64,000 nt of DNA from Mucilaginibacter sp. SMC90. Its GTDB lineage: Bacteria > Bacteroidota > Bacteroidia > Sphingobacteriales > Sphingobacteriaceae. Positions 7,636 through 17,017 of this stretch are shown here, piece after piece. How positions within the stretch are numbered: the first letter of the stretch is position 1; every line of letters begins with the position of its first letter. The notes beneath the pieces are model-generated. The model saw nothing but the letters and a program-made list of their open reading frames with translations, did not search any database and was not told the DNA's origin. Made by a program: the position numbers and the translations under genes. The DNA is taken from the NCBI RefSeq assembly GCF_022811725.1, contig NZ_CP094527.1, positions 4,774,001 to 4,838,000 on the forward strand, written 5' to 3'.

Positions 7636-9600
7636 TTACTTAGCCAGCGATTTGATCCATAAAGCAATCTTACGGGCATCTTCTTTTGGCACCTGCGGCA
7701 TAGGCGGCATCGGTGTTGAATAATCGGGCCAGTGTTCAGGCTTAGGGCTATGGATAAGTTGAATCAATTCGGCTACGCTATACTTACGTTTAGCCACATC
7801 CACGTAAGCCGGGCCAACCTGCCTCTTTGTAGCATTATGGCATGACAGGCACGTGTTTTTCAATAAGATCGGCTGTATCTCGGCATAAGTAGGTATCGCA
7901 TTTGCGGGTGCAGCGGGTTTAACTGCCGGGCCTTTCTTACCAGCAACACCTTTCCTGACGTTTACAGAAGCCGTTGCTTTAGCCGAGTTAACTGTACTCA
8001 CTTCATTCATCGAAAGTTTTTGCCCTTCGGGAATGTTATTTAATGTGTAGTAGGCTGTTGGATGCACCAGGTTAAAATAGTTCTCTTTATCACGCATGGC
8101 GGCCAGTGTAATAGTGTGGATATAATACCTGCGCAGGTTATTCACTATCAGGCGCGCCTTCAACCCATCTTCTGATACCTTAACACCTGCTATCGGGCAT
8201 TTTTCGGTATTTACAGGTGGACTGCCATATACGCCATGATATTTATAGATATAACTTTCTACAGAATATGAAGCAATATCTTCGGCCACTTTTTTATCAA
8301 CCGGCCTGGTAAATTCTATCTCGAAACCATCGGGCATAGCGCGGATAGCACGCATCTCAAACGGAACTTTATTATTCCATACCAAACGCTGCAAACCCAT
8401 GGTAGCCTCGCCTGCCGATCCCCAGCCACGATTGGTTTCGCCGGTAGCCAATGAACCGTCAGGCAACCAGGCCAGCCTTACTATACCCGACTGAAACCCA
8501 CTCCTGAAAGCCCATGCAGCTCCCTGGTATTCGCCGTTAACTTTTTCTAAAAAGATCCTGTCTATCATACTTTGCCCCTGGTCGCACACCAATAATTGTC
8601 CGGCAAATGGTCCAAATGCACCTTCCGGGATCTTAACAATTTCTGAGTTGGAAATTCCCAGGATACCATGAGGTAACCAAACGGCTGGCAACTGCAATTC
8701 CGGAATTTCTTTTTTTGCTTCAAATTCGGTTTTGAACTTTTCATTAACCACATCCTGCGGTTTTACAGGTTGACCGTCTTTGTCAAACTCTATCCGCGGA
8801 TTATTTTTAGCAAAAAACTGTTCGGAAGTGAGCTTAAGCGGTGAATTAGGCAAACGTGTCCAAACCAGACTTGAAGGATGCCCCATGAACGCACCTTTTT
8901 TAATAGGCATAATACTGCCCGATCCAACCCAGTCGCCCTGGTTATCTGAATACCACAGTTCGCCGTCAATCATACTGATACCACAAGGGGAACGAAAACC
9001 GGCCGCCCATGGTGTAACCGTACCATCTTCTTTAATATTTAAAGCCCAGCCGCGGTAAGGCACAAAGCTTTTCGGATGCCACCAATCGGGCGGGAAGCCA
9101 AGGTTCAGGGTTACAAAAAATGAACCATCAGGCGCTATTTTAGGCCCGAAACTGTATTCATGATAATTGCCGGATAGCGGCCAAGCGTAAATAGTTTCAA
9201 AAACGTCGGCCTTGCCATCCATGTTGGTATCAACCAGCTTGGTAAGCTCACCCCGCTGAACCACATATAAAGCACCATCCTTCCATGCAGCTCCTAATAC
9301 CTCATGTAGTCCGGAAGCAAACTTGCGGAAAAAAGGATGTTGCCCCGTTGGATTTTCGACCATAAATATATCGCCGCGCCGGGTGGTTACCGCCAAAGTG
9401 CCATTGGGCAGCGTACATAAGCCCCCAACTTCCAATATGGTACCTTCGGGCGCAGGCACTTTCATGATCTTAAAAAAATCATCCTCTTTAGGCGATTCGG
9501 CCTGGGCAAAGGTATTTTTGATATCGCTTAACAGCGCGATAATGACAAGCGTAAATAAAAACGTGCCCCTGTTTATCATTTGTTTTAAAGTATTGTTCAT
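7636..9600 (-). CDS. Secreted beta-propeller (sugar dehydrogenase-like) protein with C-terminal cytochrome c
   Basis: 654 residues from the ATG at 9600; an in-frame TTG two codons earlier is less likely. An N-terminal signal/anchor segment ends near NTFAQA. Residues ~45-430 form a propeller of the soluble glucose dehydrogenase / membrane-bound dehydrogenase type (GGLCTLPNGTLAV, WKDGALYVVQRGELTKLVD, AGFRSPCGISM, LPHGILGI). After a Pro/Ala linker comes a cytochrome c domain with CLSCH near 583 and candidate distal Met residues in PMPPMPQVP. Such fusions accept electrons from sugar oxidation in the periplasm. It sits 12 bases after the DUF1080-PA14 gene, supporting an oxidise-then-cleave role. 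Cofactor and substrate are unknown. Confidence 0.85.
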   Translation of the reverse strand: MNNTLKQMINRGTFLFTLVIIALLSDIKNTFAQAESPKEDDFFKIMKVPAPEGTILEVGGLCTLPNGTLAVTTRRGDIFMVENPTGQHPFFRKFASGLHEVLGAAWKDGALYVVQRGELTKLVDTNMDGKADVFETIYAWPLSGNYHEYSFGPKIAPDGSFFVTLNLGFPPDWWHPKSFVPYRGWALNIKEDGTVTPWAAGFRSPCGISMIDGELWYSDNQGDWVGSGSIMPIKKGAFMGHPSSLVWTRLPNSPLKLTSEQFFAKNNPRIEFDKDGQPVKPQDVVNEKFKTEFEAKKEIPELQLPAVWLPHGILGISNSEIVKIPEGAFGPFAGQLLVCDQGQSMIDRIFLEKVNGEYQGAAWAFRSGFQSGIVRLAWLPDGSLATGETNRGWGSAGEATMGLQRLVWNNKVPFEMRAIRAMPDGFEIEFTRPVDKKVAEDIASYSVESYIYKYHGVYGSPPVNTEKCPIAGVKVSEDGLKARLIVNNLRRYYIHTITLAAMRDKENYFNLVHPTAYYTLNNIPEGQKLSMNEVSTVNSAKATASVNVRKGVAGKKGPAVKPAAPANAIPTYAEIQPILLKNTCLSCHNATKRQVGPAYVDVAKRKYSVAELIQLIHSPKPEHWPDYSTPMPPMPQVPKEDARKIALWIKSLAK

Positions 9601-9612
9601 GATCAAGGCAGC

Positions 9613-11448
9613 TTAAAAAATGATGGAATAGGTTAATTTCTTTTGGATCGGAATGATAAGCTCCTGCTTCCCTCCCGCTTCACGAACAACTGGTTTTGCT
9701 CCCGCTGCATCATCAATACGGATATAGTAGGATTTATCATCAACTGCATATAACCCGTTGCCCAGTGTTTCGATGTTACCCGAAGCCAGATGATAAAACA
9801 GGCCGTTTACATCGTTGGAAAGAGTTATTTCCCGGCGGATGCCTTGCCCCTTTTCTATTACACTACTGGCATCATTTACCGAGGTTCCATAAATATTGTA
9901 CTTAAACGCCGGAACATCATCTGCATTTAAAACATAGCCTTTAGGTTTGTACCCGGTACCCGCAGTATCCAACGCCCAGGCTGCATTTGCATCGCCGAGT
10001 TTTTCAATTGCAGGTACAGGTTTGCCGAGGTATTGAACAGAGCCGGCCGGGCGGGATGAACCATCACCCCTGTCATGCCACATGGGGGTTGCATCCAAAA
10101 ATCCACCCCGCCAGATTTGTACTATCATTCCTTTATCAAGATCATAGGTATAGTGCAGCAATTCAGGACTTCCCACATTTACACCGTGAGTAACCCGGAT
10201 ACCGCCCGGTAAATCGGAAAAGCTTCGTAAAACGGTATTTGAAGCAGCGTTGATCAAAATAGGATCAACAGGATCATTGTTACTAACATTACCATCGCTC
10301 AATAGATACTCGCGAATACCGGGCCCTGCTACCGTAAGCCCTAAAGCCGGTTTAGCCCAATCAACAGTTTTTGAGTAGAGGAGTTCAAACGGATGATCTC
10401 CGGGTTGGAGTTGAATTTGACCGCCTCCCTTGTTCTCAGCCAATGCAACAGCATCAGCGCCGTTAATACGGAATAAACCTTTACCCCCGGGTACACTCAG
10501 TTTAAAAGAATATTCGCCAGCTTCTTTAATCTGGATACTACCGGCATAGCGGATTAAAAAATCATTATTTAGCTTGCTTTGATTCGATGATAACACAGGC
10601 GAGGTCCCCTCAGATTCCGGTTTTAACTTTTTATAAGCATCGCCTTTAATATCTCCGCCTTTATAAACCCAATATTTCAAGCCCGTAAGCGTTGGATGTG
10701 GCTTATCATAACTGGTTATCCTGATATTACGAAAAGCAACCGGCCCATGATCGCCCTGCAAACGCAGCGGACCGGTCACCGCTTCTTTATTATCAAAAGC
10801 CCCGCGTGTTGGCCCGGCAAGCTCTACATTATCCTGGATCAAAACGCCATTAAGCCATATATAAAGTACTTTGGCGTTACTGATCTTTTGGCCGTTGTTG
10901 TCAAAGCGTGGTGCCTGAAACGAAATTTTAATATGCTGCCATAGTCCCGGCGCGCGGCTGGCGTTTTGCCTTGGCGCATGGCCATCATACCCTTGTAGCC
11001 CTTCTGGCTTACTATCGTCCCAGCGCTCATAAATACCGCCGTTATCGCCCGATTTGGGATTTATTGTGCCCCAGCTATCCAGCAGCTGAATTTCATATCG
11101 CCCTTGCAGATAAATACCCGAATTTGAACCTTTTGCCATCATATAATCAAGCTCAAGATCGGCATCGCCATAAACTGTTTTGGTATACAAATCTTTTGCC
11201 CCTTTTTTACCGGGCAGGTTTACGAGGATCCCGTTGCCATCTTTAACGGTCAAAACCTCATCCTGTACAATATCAGCCTGTGCATTAGCTGCTAATTTCC
11301 AGTTTGAAGATGGATTATCGAAAAAAGTCAGATCGTTAAGAGGGATAGTGTTTTGCGCTTTAAGTTGCTGGCAACCCAGCAGGCAAACACATGCTATCCA
11401 AAACTTTTTCCGGCCGAAGAGTTTAGGAGATTGATTGAAGCAATGCAT
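9613..11448 (-). CDS. DUF1080 domain protein with PA14-like insert, secreted
   Basis: 611 residues. A signal peptide with a Cys-containing end (LLGCQQLKAQ) may be a lipobox. Residues ~40-245 are a DUF1080 domain (KGSNSGIYLQGRYEIQLLD, FRNIRITSY). Residues ~270-390 look PA14-like (LIRYAGSIQIKEAGEYSF, GLFRINGADAV, GDHPFELLYSK), a module that often binds glycans. The last ~220 residues (LRSFSDLPGGIRVTHGVNVG, GYVLNADDVPAFKYNIYG) resemble modules found near cytochrome-linked dehydrogenases, without a named function. It is first gene of the three-gene run to 6780 and has a GCAATCGATT operator about 85 bases upstream. The fusion may hold the keto-glycoside hydrolase on the glycan. Confidence 0.82.
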   Translation of the reverse strand: MHCFNQSPKLFGRKKFWIACVCLLGCQQLKAQNTIPLNDLTFFDNPSSNWKLAANAQADIVQDEVLTVKDGNGILVNLPGKKGAKDLYTKTVYGDADLELDYMMAKGSNSGIYLQGRYEIQLLDSWGTINPKSGDNGGIYERWDDSKPEGLQGYDGHAPRQNASRAPGLWQHIKISFQAPRFDNNGQKISNAKVLYIWLNGVLIQDNVELAGPTRGAFDNKEAVTGPLRLQGDHGPVAFRNIRITSYDKPHPTLTGLKYWVYKGGDIKGDAYKKLKPESEGTSPVLSSNQSKLNNDFLIRYAGSIQIKEAGEYSFKLSVPGGKGLFRINGADAVALAENKGGGQIQLQPGDHPFELLYSKTVDWAKPALGLTVAGPGIREYLLSDGNVSNNDPVDPILINAASNTVLRSFSDLPGGIRVTHGVNVGSPELLHYTYDLDKGMIVQIWRGGFLDATPMWHDRGDGSSRPAGSVQYLGKPVPAIEKLGDANAAWALDTAGTGYKPKGYVLNADDVPAFKYNIYGTSVNDASSVIEKGQGIRREITLSNDVNGLFYHLASGNIETLGNGLYAVDDKSYYIRIDDAAGAKPVVREAGGKQELIIPIQKKLTYSIIF

Positions 11449-11531
11449 TGATTTTTAATTATAATATGGTTTATTGGTTAAGGCGCATAATAATGTCGGC
11501 CTTACATTTGTAATGCAAGATAAATAATTTA

Positions 11532-11545
11532 CGCAATCGATTACG
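11532..11545. promoter_or_regulatory. LacI-type operator upstream of the DUF1080-PA14 gene
   Basis: CGCAATCGATTACG is a near-perfect palindrome centred on CG, the usual form of LacI-family operators. The core GCAATCGATT recurs upstream of susC (16702-16711). It sits about 85 bases before the start codon, so either activation or repression is possible. No LacI gene lies in the window. Confidence 0.5.
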
Positions 11546-11712
11546 AATAATATTTTATCAATACCTGATTTTATTTTCACATGCGTTAACCTGTCTAATT
11601 TGCTGACATCTGGCTCCCGTTGTTATCGATAATAATATACTTTGAACATTGGTAAGCCCCGCTGATAAATACTGTAAGCCAAATTTCGTCATCCACAAAA
11701 CTCACAACATTA

Positions 11713-11747
11713 AAAAAGGGCTTCTTCCGGCGGAAGAAACCCTTTTT
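11713..11747 (-). terminator. Terminator of the susC-susD operon
   Basis: AAAAAGGG (11713-11720) pairs with CCCTTTTT (11740-11747) around an inner TTCTTCCG/CGGAAGAA stem. Read on the minus strand, the stem ends in a T-run, 15 bases after the susD stop codon. Confidence 0.8.
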
Positions 11748-11762
11748 CTTAAATCAAAACTG

Positions 11763-13382
11763 TTAATACCCCGGGTTTTGAGTTAAATTAGGGTTAAGCC
11801 CAATTTCAAACTGCGGAATAGGATATAATTCACGACCGGCAGGTATAGTTATACCATACACGTTTTTCACAAAATCAGTTGCAACCCCAGCCCTTCTTAA
11901 ATCATAAAAAGTTGAGTATTCGCCTGAAAGTTCATGCCTGTATTCGCTGTAAATCATTTGCAACGGATCGGTTATTACTTTGCCATCGCTGATGAAAGTT
12001 AACGGGGCCGAGCCACCAAACGCACGGTCACGAACTTGTTTCAGCGTAGCTAAGGCTCCTGCAGCATCGCCTGTACGGGCCTGGCATTCAGCTTTGCTTA
12101 ATAAAACTTCGCCAAAACGTAGCAGCACCTGGTTTTGAGCGCCAAATATGGTTTGATCACCTGAGTTACCTACCAACGTAGGGTCTCTCCAGAATTTTTC
12201 GTTGTAGTAACCAGTTCTCAACTGAGAGTTATCAGAACCTACCCATGGCCGTGTTTTGGTACCGCAGGTATTGATGATCTTACCGTCATCACCGGTGTAT
12301 TTTGCCTTCACAGCAGGATCGGTACTTGCAAAGCCGGCAACTACCAAAGGATATGATTTTATGCCGCCTCTTGCTTTAATACCAGGGCTTGGGTTTTCAT
12401 CACCAGGGCCAATTACGGTTGCTATCCTGCGCAAATCTCCGGTTTGAAAAGATGAAGCCAAACTTTCGTTAGCGTAATCATAACCAAAATTGGTAACCTC
12501 TTCGGGCATACCAAAAGTACTGATCCATGCAACTTCATTACTGGCACCCCAGCTTTGGGTTCCCGCAACATCAAACTGTACTTCAAAAAGCGATTCGGCA
12601 TTGTTTTGCTTGTCATATTCATTCACATCAATGAAATTAGGCAGCAGAGTGTACTTACCCGTTAACTGGTTATAAGATGTTAAAGCATCGGCATATTTTT
12701 TAAGCCACATTTGTGCGGCGCCTAAATAGCCAAAGGCTGCCCCCTTAGTAGCACGGCCAGTTTCTGAACTTGGCAAATCTTCTTTCCATGGTAACAATCC
12801 GGTTGCTGTTTTAAGGTCAGAAACAACTTGTGTAAACACCTCGTCTTGCGTGCTTCTTGCTGTTAAACCAAGATTGGTACCATCTTTTAACTCTAATGGA
12901 ACCCCGCCAAAACTCGCTGCAAGGTAATAGTAAGTCATACCACGTAAAAAGTAAACTTCGCCGGTAAGACGATCAGCGAGGGCCGCAGTTAATATACCTT
13001 TGTCTTTCATTTTTGCAATGATTGGCAAAGCAGAGTTTGCACGGGCTATACCAACATACGCACGTGTCCAAAACACTTCGATAGCACCAAAGGTTGAGGG
13101 AATCGCATATGTGTTGTAAAAGCGATCTGCTCCCCAGTTAAAAAAGTCATGCGACTGAAAGTTGGCATAATACCAGATCGATTTTTTCAATAAATCGGCA
13201 TTTTGATAAGTGTCATAAATGGCATTAACAAGAGCGATGCCATCTTCCGGCTTATCAAACAAAACCTGTGCTGTTGGATTCTGTGAATCTGTTTGATCCA
13301 GAAATCCTTTTTTACAACTTAACGGAAATAACACGGCCAGCCCTACTGACAGTATGTATATATATTTTTTATTAATTTTCAT
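11763..13382 (-). CDS. susD: SusD/RagB-like nutrient-binding lipoprotein
   Basis: 539 residues. The lipoprotein signal ends in LFPLSC (Cys near 23), so the protein is lipidated and carried to the outer-membrane surface. The body shows the SusD TPR-like helices (LTGEVYFLRGMTYYYLAASFGGVPL, TKGAAFGYLGAAQMWLKKYADAL) and the C-terminal signature FGEVLLSKAECQARTGD...YRHELSGEYSTFYDLRRAG ending near the last residues. It follows susC by 26 bases in one operon and forms the lid of the SusCD transporter that brings oligosaccharides to the TonB-dependent channel. The substrate cannot be read from sequence; the flanking DUF1080 genes suggest a glycoside. Confidence 0.95.
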   Translation of the reverse strand: MKINKKYIYILSVGLAVLFPLSCKKGFLDQTDSQNPTAQVLFDKPEDGIALVNAIYDTYQNADLLKKSIWYYANFQSHDFFNWGADRFYNTYAIPSTFGAIEVFWTRAYVGIARANSALPIIAKMKDKGILTAALADRLTGEVYFLRGMTYYYLAASFGGVPLELKDGTNLGLTARSTQDEVFTQVVSDLKTATGLLPWKEDLPSSETGRATKGAAFGYLGAAQMWLKKYADALTSYNQLTGKYTLLPNFIDVNEYDKQNNAESLFEVQFDVAGTQSWGASNEVAWISTFGMPEEVTNFGYDYANESLASSFQTGDLRRIATVIGPGDENPSPGIKARGGIKSYPLVVAGFASTDPAVKAKYTGDDGKIINTCGTKTRPWVGSDNSQLRTGYYNEKFWRDPTLVGNSGDQTIFGAQNQVLLRFGEVLLSKAECQARTGDAAGALATLKQVRDRAFGGSAPLTFISDGKVITDPLQMIYSEYRHELSGEYSTFYDLRRAGVATDFVKNVYGITIPAGRELYPIPQFEIGLNPNLTQNPGY

Positions 13383-13408
13383 GTTTTTACTGTTATGTTA
13401 AATGTTAT

Positions 13409-16400
13409 TTAAAAAGTGACATTTAAACCTAAAGTGTAAAATTTAGATGAAGGATAAGTTCCAAGGTCTATGCCTGAGGCCGTTGGATTAACGGTGGATG
13501 CGTTATTGTTGTTCGGGTCGGTTCCGGTTGCCTGTCCAATCTCCGGATCAAGGCCTGTGTATTTAGTTATAGTGAACAGGTTTTGAGCAGACACATAAAA
13601 ACGAACCTTTGTAACAGAAAACTTTTTAGTTAAAACAGCCGGCAATGTGTACCCTAAAGTAACATTCCGTAAACGCAAGTAACTGCCATTTTCTACATAC
13701 ACGCTTGATGCAACGTTATTAGCGCTGATATCATCATTGTAAGTAACCCTTGCATAACGGTTTGATGGGTTAGTTGGTGTCCAGCGGTTCTGGTAATATT
13801 GCAAACTAACGTTTTCAACCCCCACAAAGCCCGGTGCCTGGAAACTTTCAAGATTACGTTCCTGGTAATTGAAGATCTTGTTACCGTAACTGCCGTAAAA
13901 GAATGCGTTGAAATCAAATGCTTTGTAAGAAAGATCGATGTTCATGCCGCCATAAAACTTAGGGATCGGGCTTCCTAAACTCACACGGTCATCAGCAGTG
14001 ATCTGACCATCGCCATTTACGTCTTTAAATTTACGATCTCCCGGCTGGGTTTTCTGAGAATTAGTGCCCTGGTAATTACCTGTAGGCGATTTCGCGTTTA
14101 AGGCGTCAATTTCTGCCTGGGTTTGAAATATACCTACTGCCTGGTAACCATAAAACTCACCTACCGGCTGTCCTATATTGGTTTGGCTAAATGTTGACCA
14201 GCCCATTGCATTTAATGGCAGGTTAACAAGATTTGTTATAGCAGTGGTGCTTTTATTGATACTCAACAGCTTATTATTTACTGTGGTAATGTTAACACCA
14301 ATACCATAATTAAAATCCCTTATTGAATTTCTGTAGTTAACAGCAAATTCAAACCCTTTATTACTTATACTACCTACGTTTTGGGCGGCACTTGTAAAAC
14401 CTGTTTGTGCAGGGGTAAGGATGTTTAATAAGAAATCTTTAGAATCCTTTTTGTAATAATCAACAGTTAGCGTAAGCTTGTTGTTTAAAAACGCGGCATC
14501 CATACCAACATCTGTTTGCTTGGATGTTTCCCATTTCAAATTAGTATTATCAAGGTTTAATAAAGCCAGGCCATTTTGATAAGTTTTATCAAACGGATAC
14601 CCTACGTTAGTGCCTGAAGCAGGAGGACCGCCAGATGTATAACGTGCTAAATACCTGAACAAAGGAATACCCGACTGATTACCTACTTTACCATATCCAC
14701 CTCTGAACTTCAGATCTGATAGCCAGCTAACATCTTTTAAAAATGATTCTTCTTTAGCTTTCCATGCTATTGAACCCGATGGAAATACGCCGTACTGGTT
14801 TCCCTGATAAAACCTGGAAGAGCCGTCCCGGCGCACCGTAGCAGTTAACAGATATCTGTCTGCGAACTTATAACTTAACCTGCCAAACTGTGATGCAAGC
14901 GTATAGGTCTGTTTTCCTCCGTAGGCAACAAGATTTTTAACCTGCGATAAGTCCCTGATAGCATTACTTGGTAAATCATTACCGCTACCACCAATGTTTG
15001 TAACTGTATTACTTTGCTGAGAAACACCACCAACAAAATCAATGCTGTGTTTGCCAAAAGTTTTGGTGTATGATATGGTATTTTCCCATAACCACTCATA
15101 AGTTGTGCTTGCATTTTGAGAGTAAAAGCTAATGCTGCTTTGGTTACCTACACCATATTGCTGAATTGCACGGGTATCAGATGGTGTAAAGTAATGGCTC
15201 GAAAAATCTGTAGTATTGATACCAAAGCTTGTTTTAACCTTTAAACCCTCAATCAAAGTAGCTTCTAACGAACTGTGTCCCAGAAAATAGTTTGTCGTGT
15301 TTTTTGAATCCTGTGTTTCAATGGTATAAACAGGATTGTTCCAGCTTTTTGTGTAGATATTTACCGGGTTGTAGTAACCGTAATTGCCATTAGCATCTTT
15401 AATTTGATCGGTAAGTTTATTACCTGTTATAGTAGGGATCAGTTCACTCAGTTGTGATAAAGAACCTGTTCCAAATGGATTGTTACTATTCTGCCTCGAA
15501 AACACAGCGCTTGTTGACGATTTTAACCATTTGTTAACACTATAGTCAATGTTGGTACCCAGGTTAATACGTTTGAAGTATGAACCTAATACAATACCTT
15601 TTTGATCATAATATCCGGCCGAAAATGCTGACTGTACTTTGTCATTGCCCCCGCGAATAGCTAAATTGTAGTTTTGCTTTAAACCCTTGCGATAAACTGC
15701 GTCCTGCCAGTCTACACTGCGTAAAGATGATGGATTGCTCCATTCAGGTAATTCTGTAAAACCTTCGTTAGCGTGAACTTCGTTAGCCAGGGTTGCCCAT
15801 TGCTGTGCGTTTAGTACTTTATAAGTTTTAGGTTTTGACTGCAGGGAGGCATATGCGTCAAGCGATACCTGTGCACCGCCATCTTTTTTCCCTTTTTTGG
15901 TAGTAACAATTACAACACCGTTTGATGCCCTAACGCCGTAAATAGCAGTAGCTGATGCATCTTTAAGAATGTCAATTGACGCTATATCATTTGGATTGAT
16001 GTTATTAAGCCCACCTGTAATAGGATAACCATCAACTACATATAAGGGGTCATTATTGGCCAAACTACCTATGCCCCTGATCAGTACGCTAACGCCGCCG
16101 CCTGGTGCACCATCATTATTGGTAACCTGTACGCCTGATGAACGGCCCTGTAAAGCCTGGTCTAAAGCAGTAACAGGTACTTTAGCAATTTGCTCGGCTG
16201 TAACCGAACTAACCGAACCTGTTAAATCTTTACGTTTAGTGGTACCGTAACCAACAACAACAACCTCGGTAAGGGTTTTATTGTCGGGTACTAATGATAC
16301 GTTGATAACAGATCTGCCGTTTATGGCTACCTCCTGGTTTAAGAAACCAACAAAACTAAAAACAAGCGTTTCGTTGCTGCCTGCAGTTATTGAATAAATA

Positions 16401-16600
16401 CCATCGGCCTTAGAACCAGCGGCTTGTGTACCTCCTTTTACCCTTACAGTAACCCCTGGTAAAGGGAGCCCATTATCTGAGCCTGTAATTTTACCGGTTA
16501 CCTGTTTACTTTGAGCATAACCTGAAAAACTTATCAGCGCAAGCGATAAATTTAAGCAGATGAAGGCCACAACTTTTTTGATGTGTAGTTTTCCTCTCAT
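13409..16600 (-). CDS. susC: SusC/RagA-like TonB-dependent outer-membrane transporter
   Basis: 1063 residues. Signal peptide ~1-29 (SGYAQS), then a carboxypeptidase-regulatory-like domain (~33-115: VTGKITGSDNGLPLPGVTVRVKGG), then the plug with the SusC signature LTGSVSSVTAEQI...IRGIGSLANNDPLYVVDG, and a 22-strand-type barrel ending in LGLNVTF with a terminal Phe. It pairs with SusD for TonB-driven uptake of oligosaccharides. No sigma/anti-sigma pair sits directly upstream, so control is probably through the LacI-type operator at 16701-16714 rather than an ECF factor. Full length with no frameshift. Confidence 0.96.
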   Translation of the reverse strand: MRGKLHIKKVVAFICLNLSLALISFSGYAQSKQVTGKITGSDNGLPLPGVTVRVKGGTQAAGSKADGIYSITAGSNETLVFSFVGFLNQEVAINGRSVINVSLVPDNKTLTEVVVVGYGTTKRKDLTGSVSSVTAEQIAKVPVTALDQALQGRSSGVQVTNNDGAPGGGVSVLIRGIGSLANNDPLYVVDGYPITGGLNNINPNDIASIDILKDASATAIYGVRASNGVVIVTTKKGKKDGGAQVSLDAYASLQSKPKTYKVLNAQQWATLANEVHANEGFTELPEWSNPSSLRSVDWQDAVYRKGLKQNYNLAIRGGNDKVQSAFSAGYYDQKGIVLGSYFKRINLGTNIDYSVNKWLKSSTSAVFSRQNSNNPFGTGSLSQLSELIPTITGNKLTDQIKDANGNYGYYNPVNIYTKSWNNPVYTIETQDSKNTTNYFLGHSSLEATLIEGLKVKTSFGINTTDFSSHYFTPSDTRAIQQYGVGNQSSISFYSQNASTTYEWLWENTISYTKTFGKHSIDFVGGVSQQSNTVTNIGGSGNDLPSNAIRDLSQVKNLVAYGGKQTYTLASQFGRLSYKFADRYLLTATVRRDGSSRFYQGNQYGVFPSGSIAWKAKEESFLKDVSWLSDLKFRGGYGKVGNQSGIPLFRYLARYTSGGPPASGTNVGYPFDKTYQNGLALLNLDNTNLKWETSKQTDVGMDAAFLNNKLTLTVDYYKKDSKDFLLNILTPAQTGFTSAAQNVGSISNKGFEFAVNYRNSIRDFNYGIGVNITTVNNKLLSINKSTTAITNLVNLPLNAMGWSTFSQTNIGQPVGEFYGYQAVGIFQTQAEIDALNAKSPTGNYQGTNSQKTQPGDRKFKDVNGDGQITADDRVSLGSPIPKFYGGMNIDLSYKAFDFNAFFYGSYGNKIFNYQERNLESFQAPGFVGVENVSLQYYQNRWTPTNPSNRYARVTYNDDISANNVASSVYVENGSYLRLRNVTLGYTLPAVLTKKFSVTKVRFYVSAQNLFTITKYTGLDPEIGQATGTDPNNNNASTVNPTASGIDLGTYPSSKFYTLGLNVTF

Positions 16601-16961
16601 ACATTTTACTTTAAATTGTTAGAATTGGTTTGAAGCACAAAATCACTTTTTGACAATTATTGAGATCATGATTTTATGCTAAGTAAATGTAGCTGCGGTC
16701 AGCAATCGATTGTAATACGATATGAGTGGTTTTTTGTATTAATTTAACACAGTTAAAAAAAACACATATATAAAAATAAAACACTAACAATCAACATATT
16801 AAAATAAAAAATAAGAACTACAGACCAATATTCTATCGCTTTCAGGGTAAAATAATACATATCAATGTTAAAATCAAACCATGTAATAAATGTTATTTTA
16901 ACAATAAAATCATTTTTAATCACTAAGGATTGTCTGTGCAATGGGCCGGACTGTAAATAAC
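16601..16961. other. Regulatory region upstream of susC
   Basis: AT-rich stretch between the esterase terminator and susC. It contains the LacI-type box at 16701-16714. I could not fix a clear TTTG/TAnnTTTG promoter. A 79-codon minus-strand reading frame here has no credible protein character. Confidence 0.5.
16701..16714. promoter_or_regulatory. LacI-type operator upstream of susC
   Basis: AGCAATCGATTGTA contains the palindrome CAATCGATTG and shares GCAATCGATT with the site at 11533-11542. It lies about 100 bases before the susC start codon. Confidence 0.5.
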
Positions 16962-16990
16962 GAAGCCTCCCGGCAACACCGGGAGGCTTC
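16962..16990 (-). terminator. Terminator of the phytase-like esterase gene
   Basis: GAAGCCTCCCGG (16962-16973) pairs perfectly with CCGGGAGGCTTC (16979-16990) around CAACA, 27 bases past the stop codon of the minus-strand gene. The stem resembles the terminator at 62069-62098. Confidence 0.75.
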
Positions 16991-17017
16991 ATTATTTTTT
17001 CAACTTTTACTTAACCC

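Noticed and set aside
16753..16992. 79-codon minus-strand reading frame upstream of susC
   Set aside because: It begins in the esterase terminator hairpin and becomes a random AT-rich hydrophobic string.
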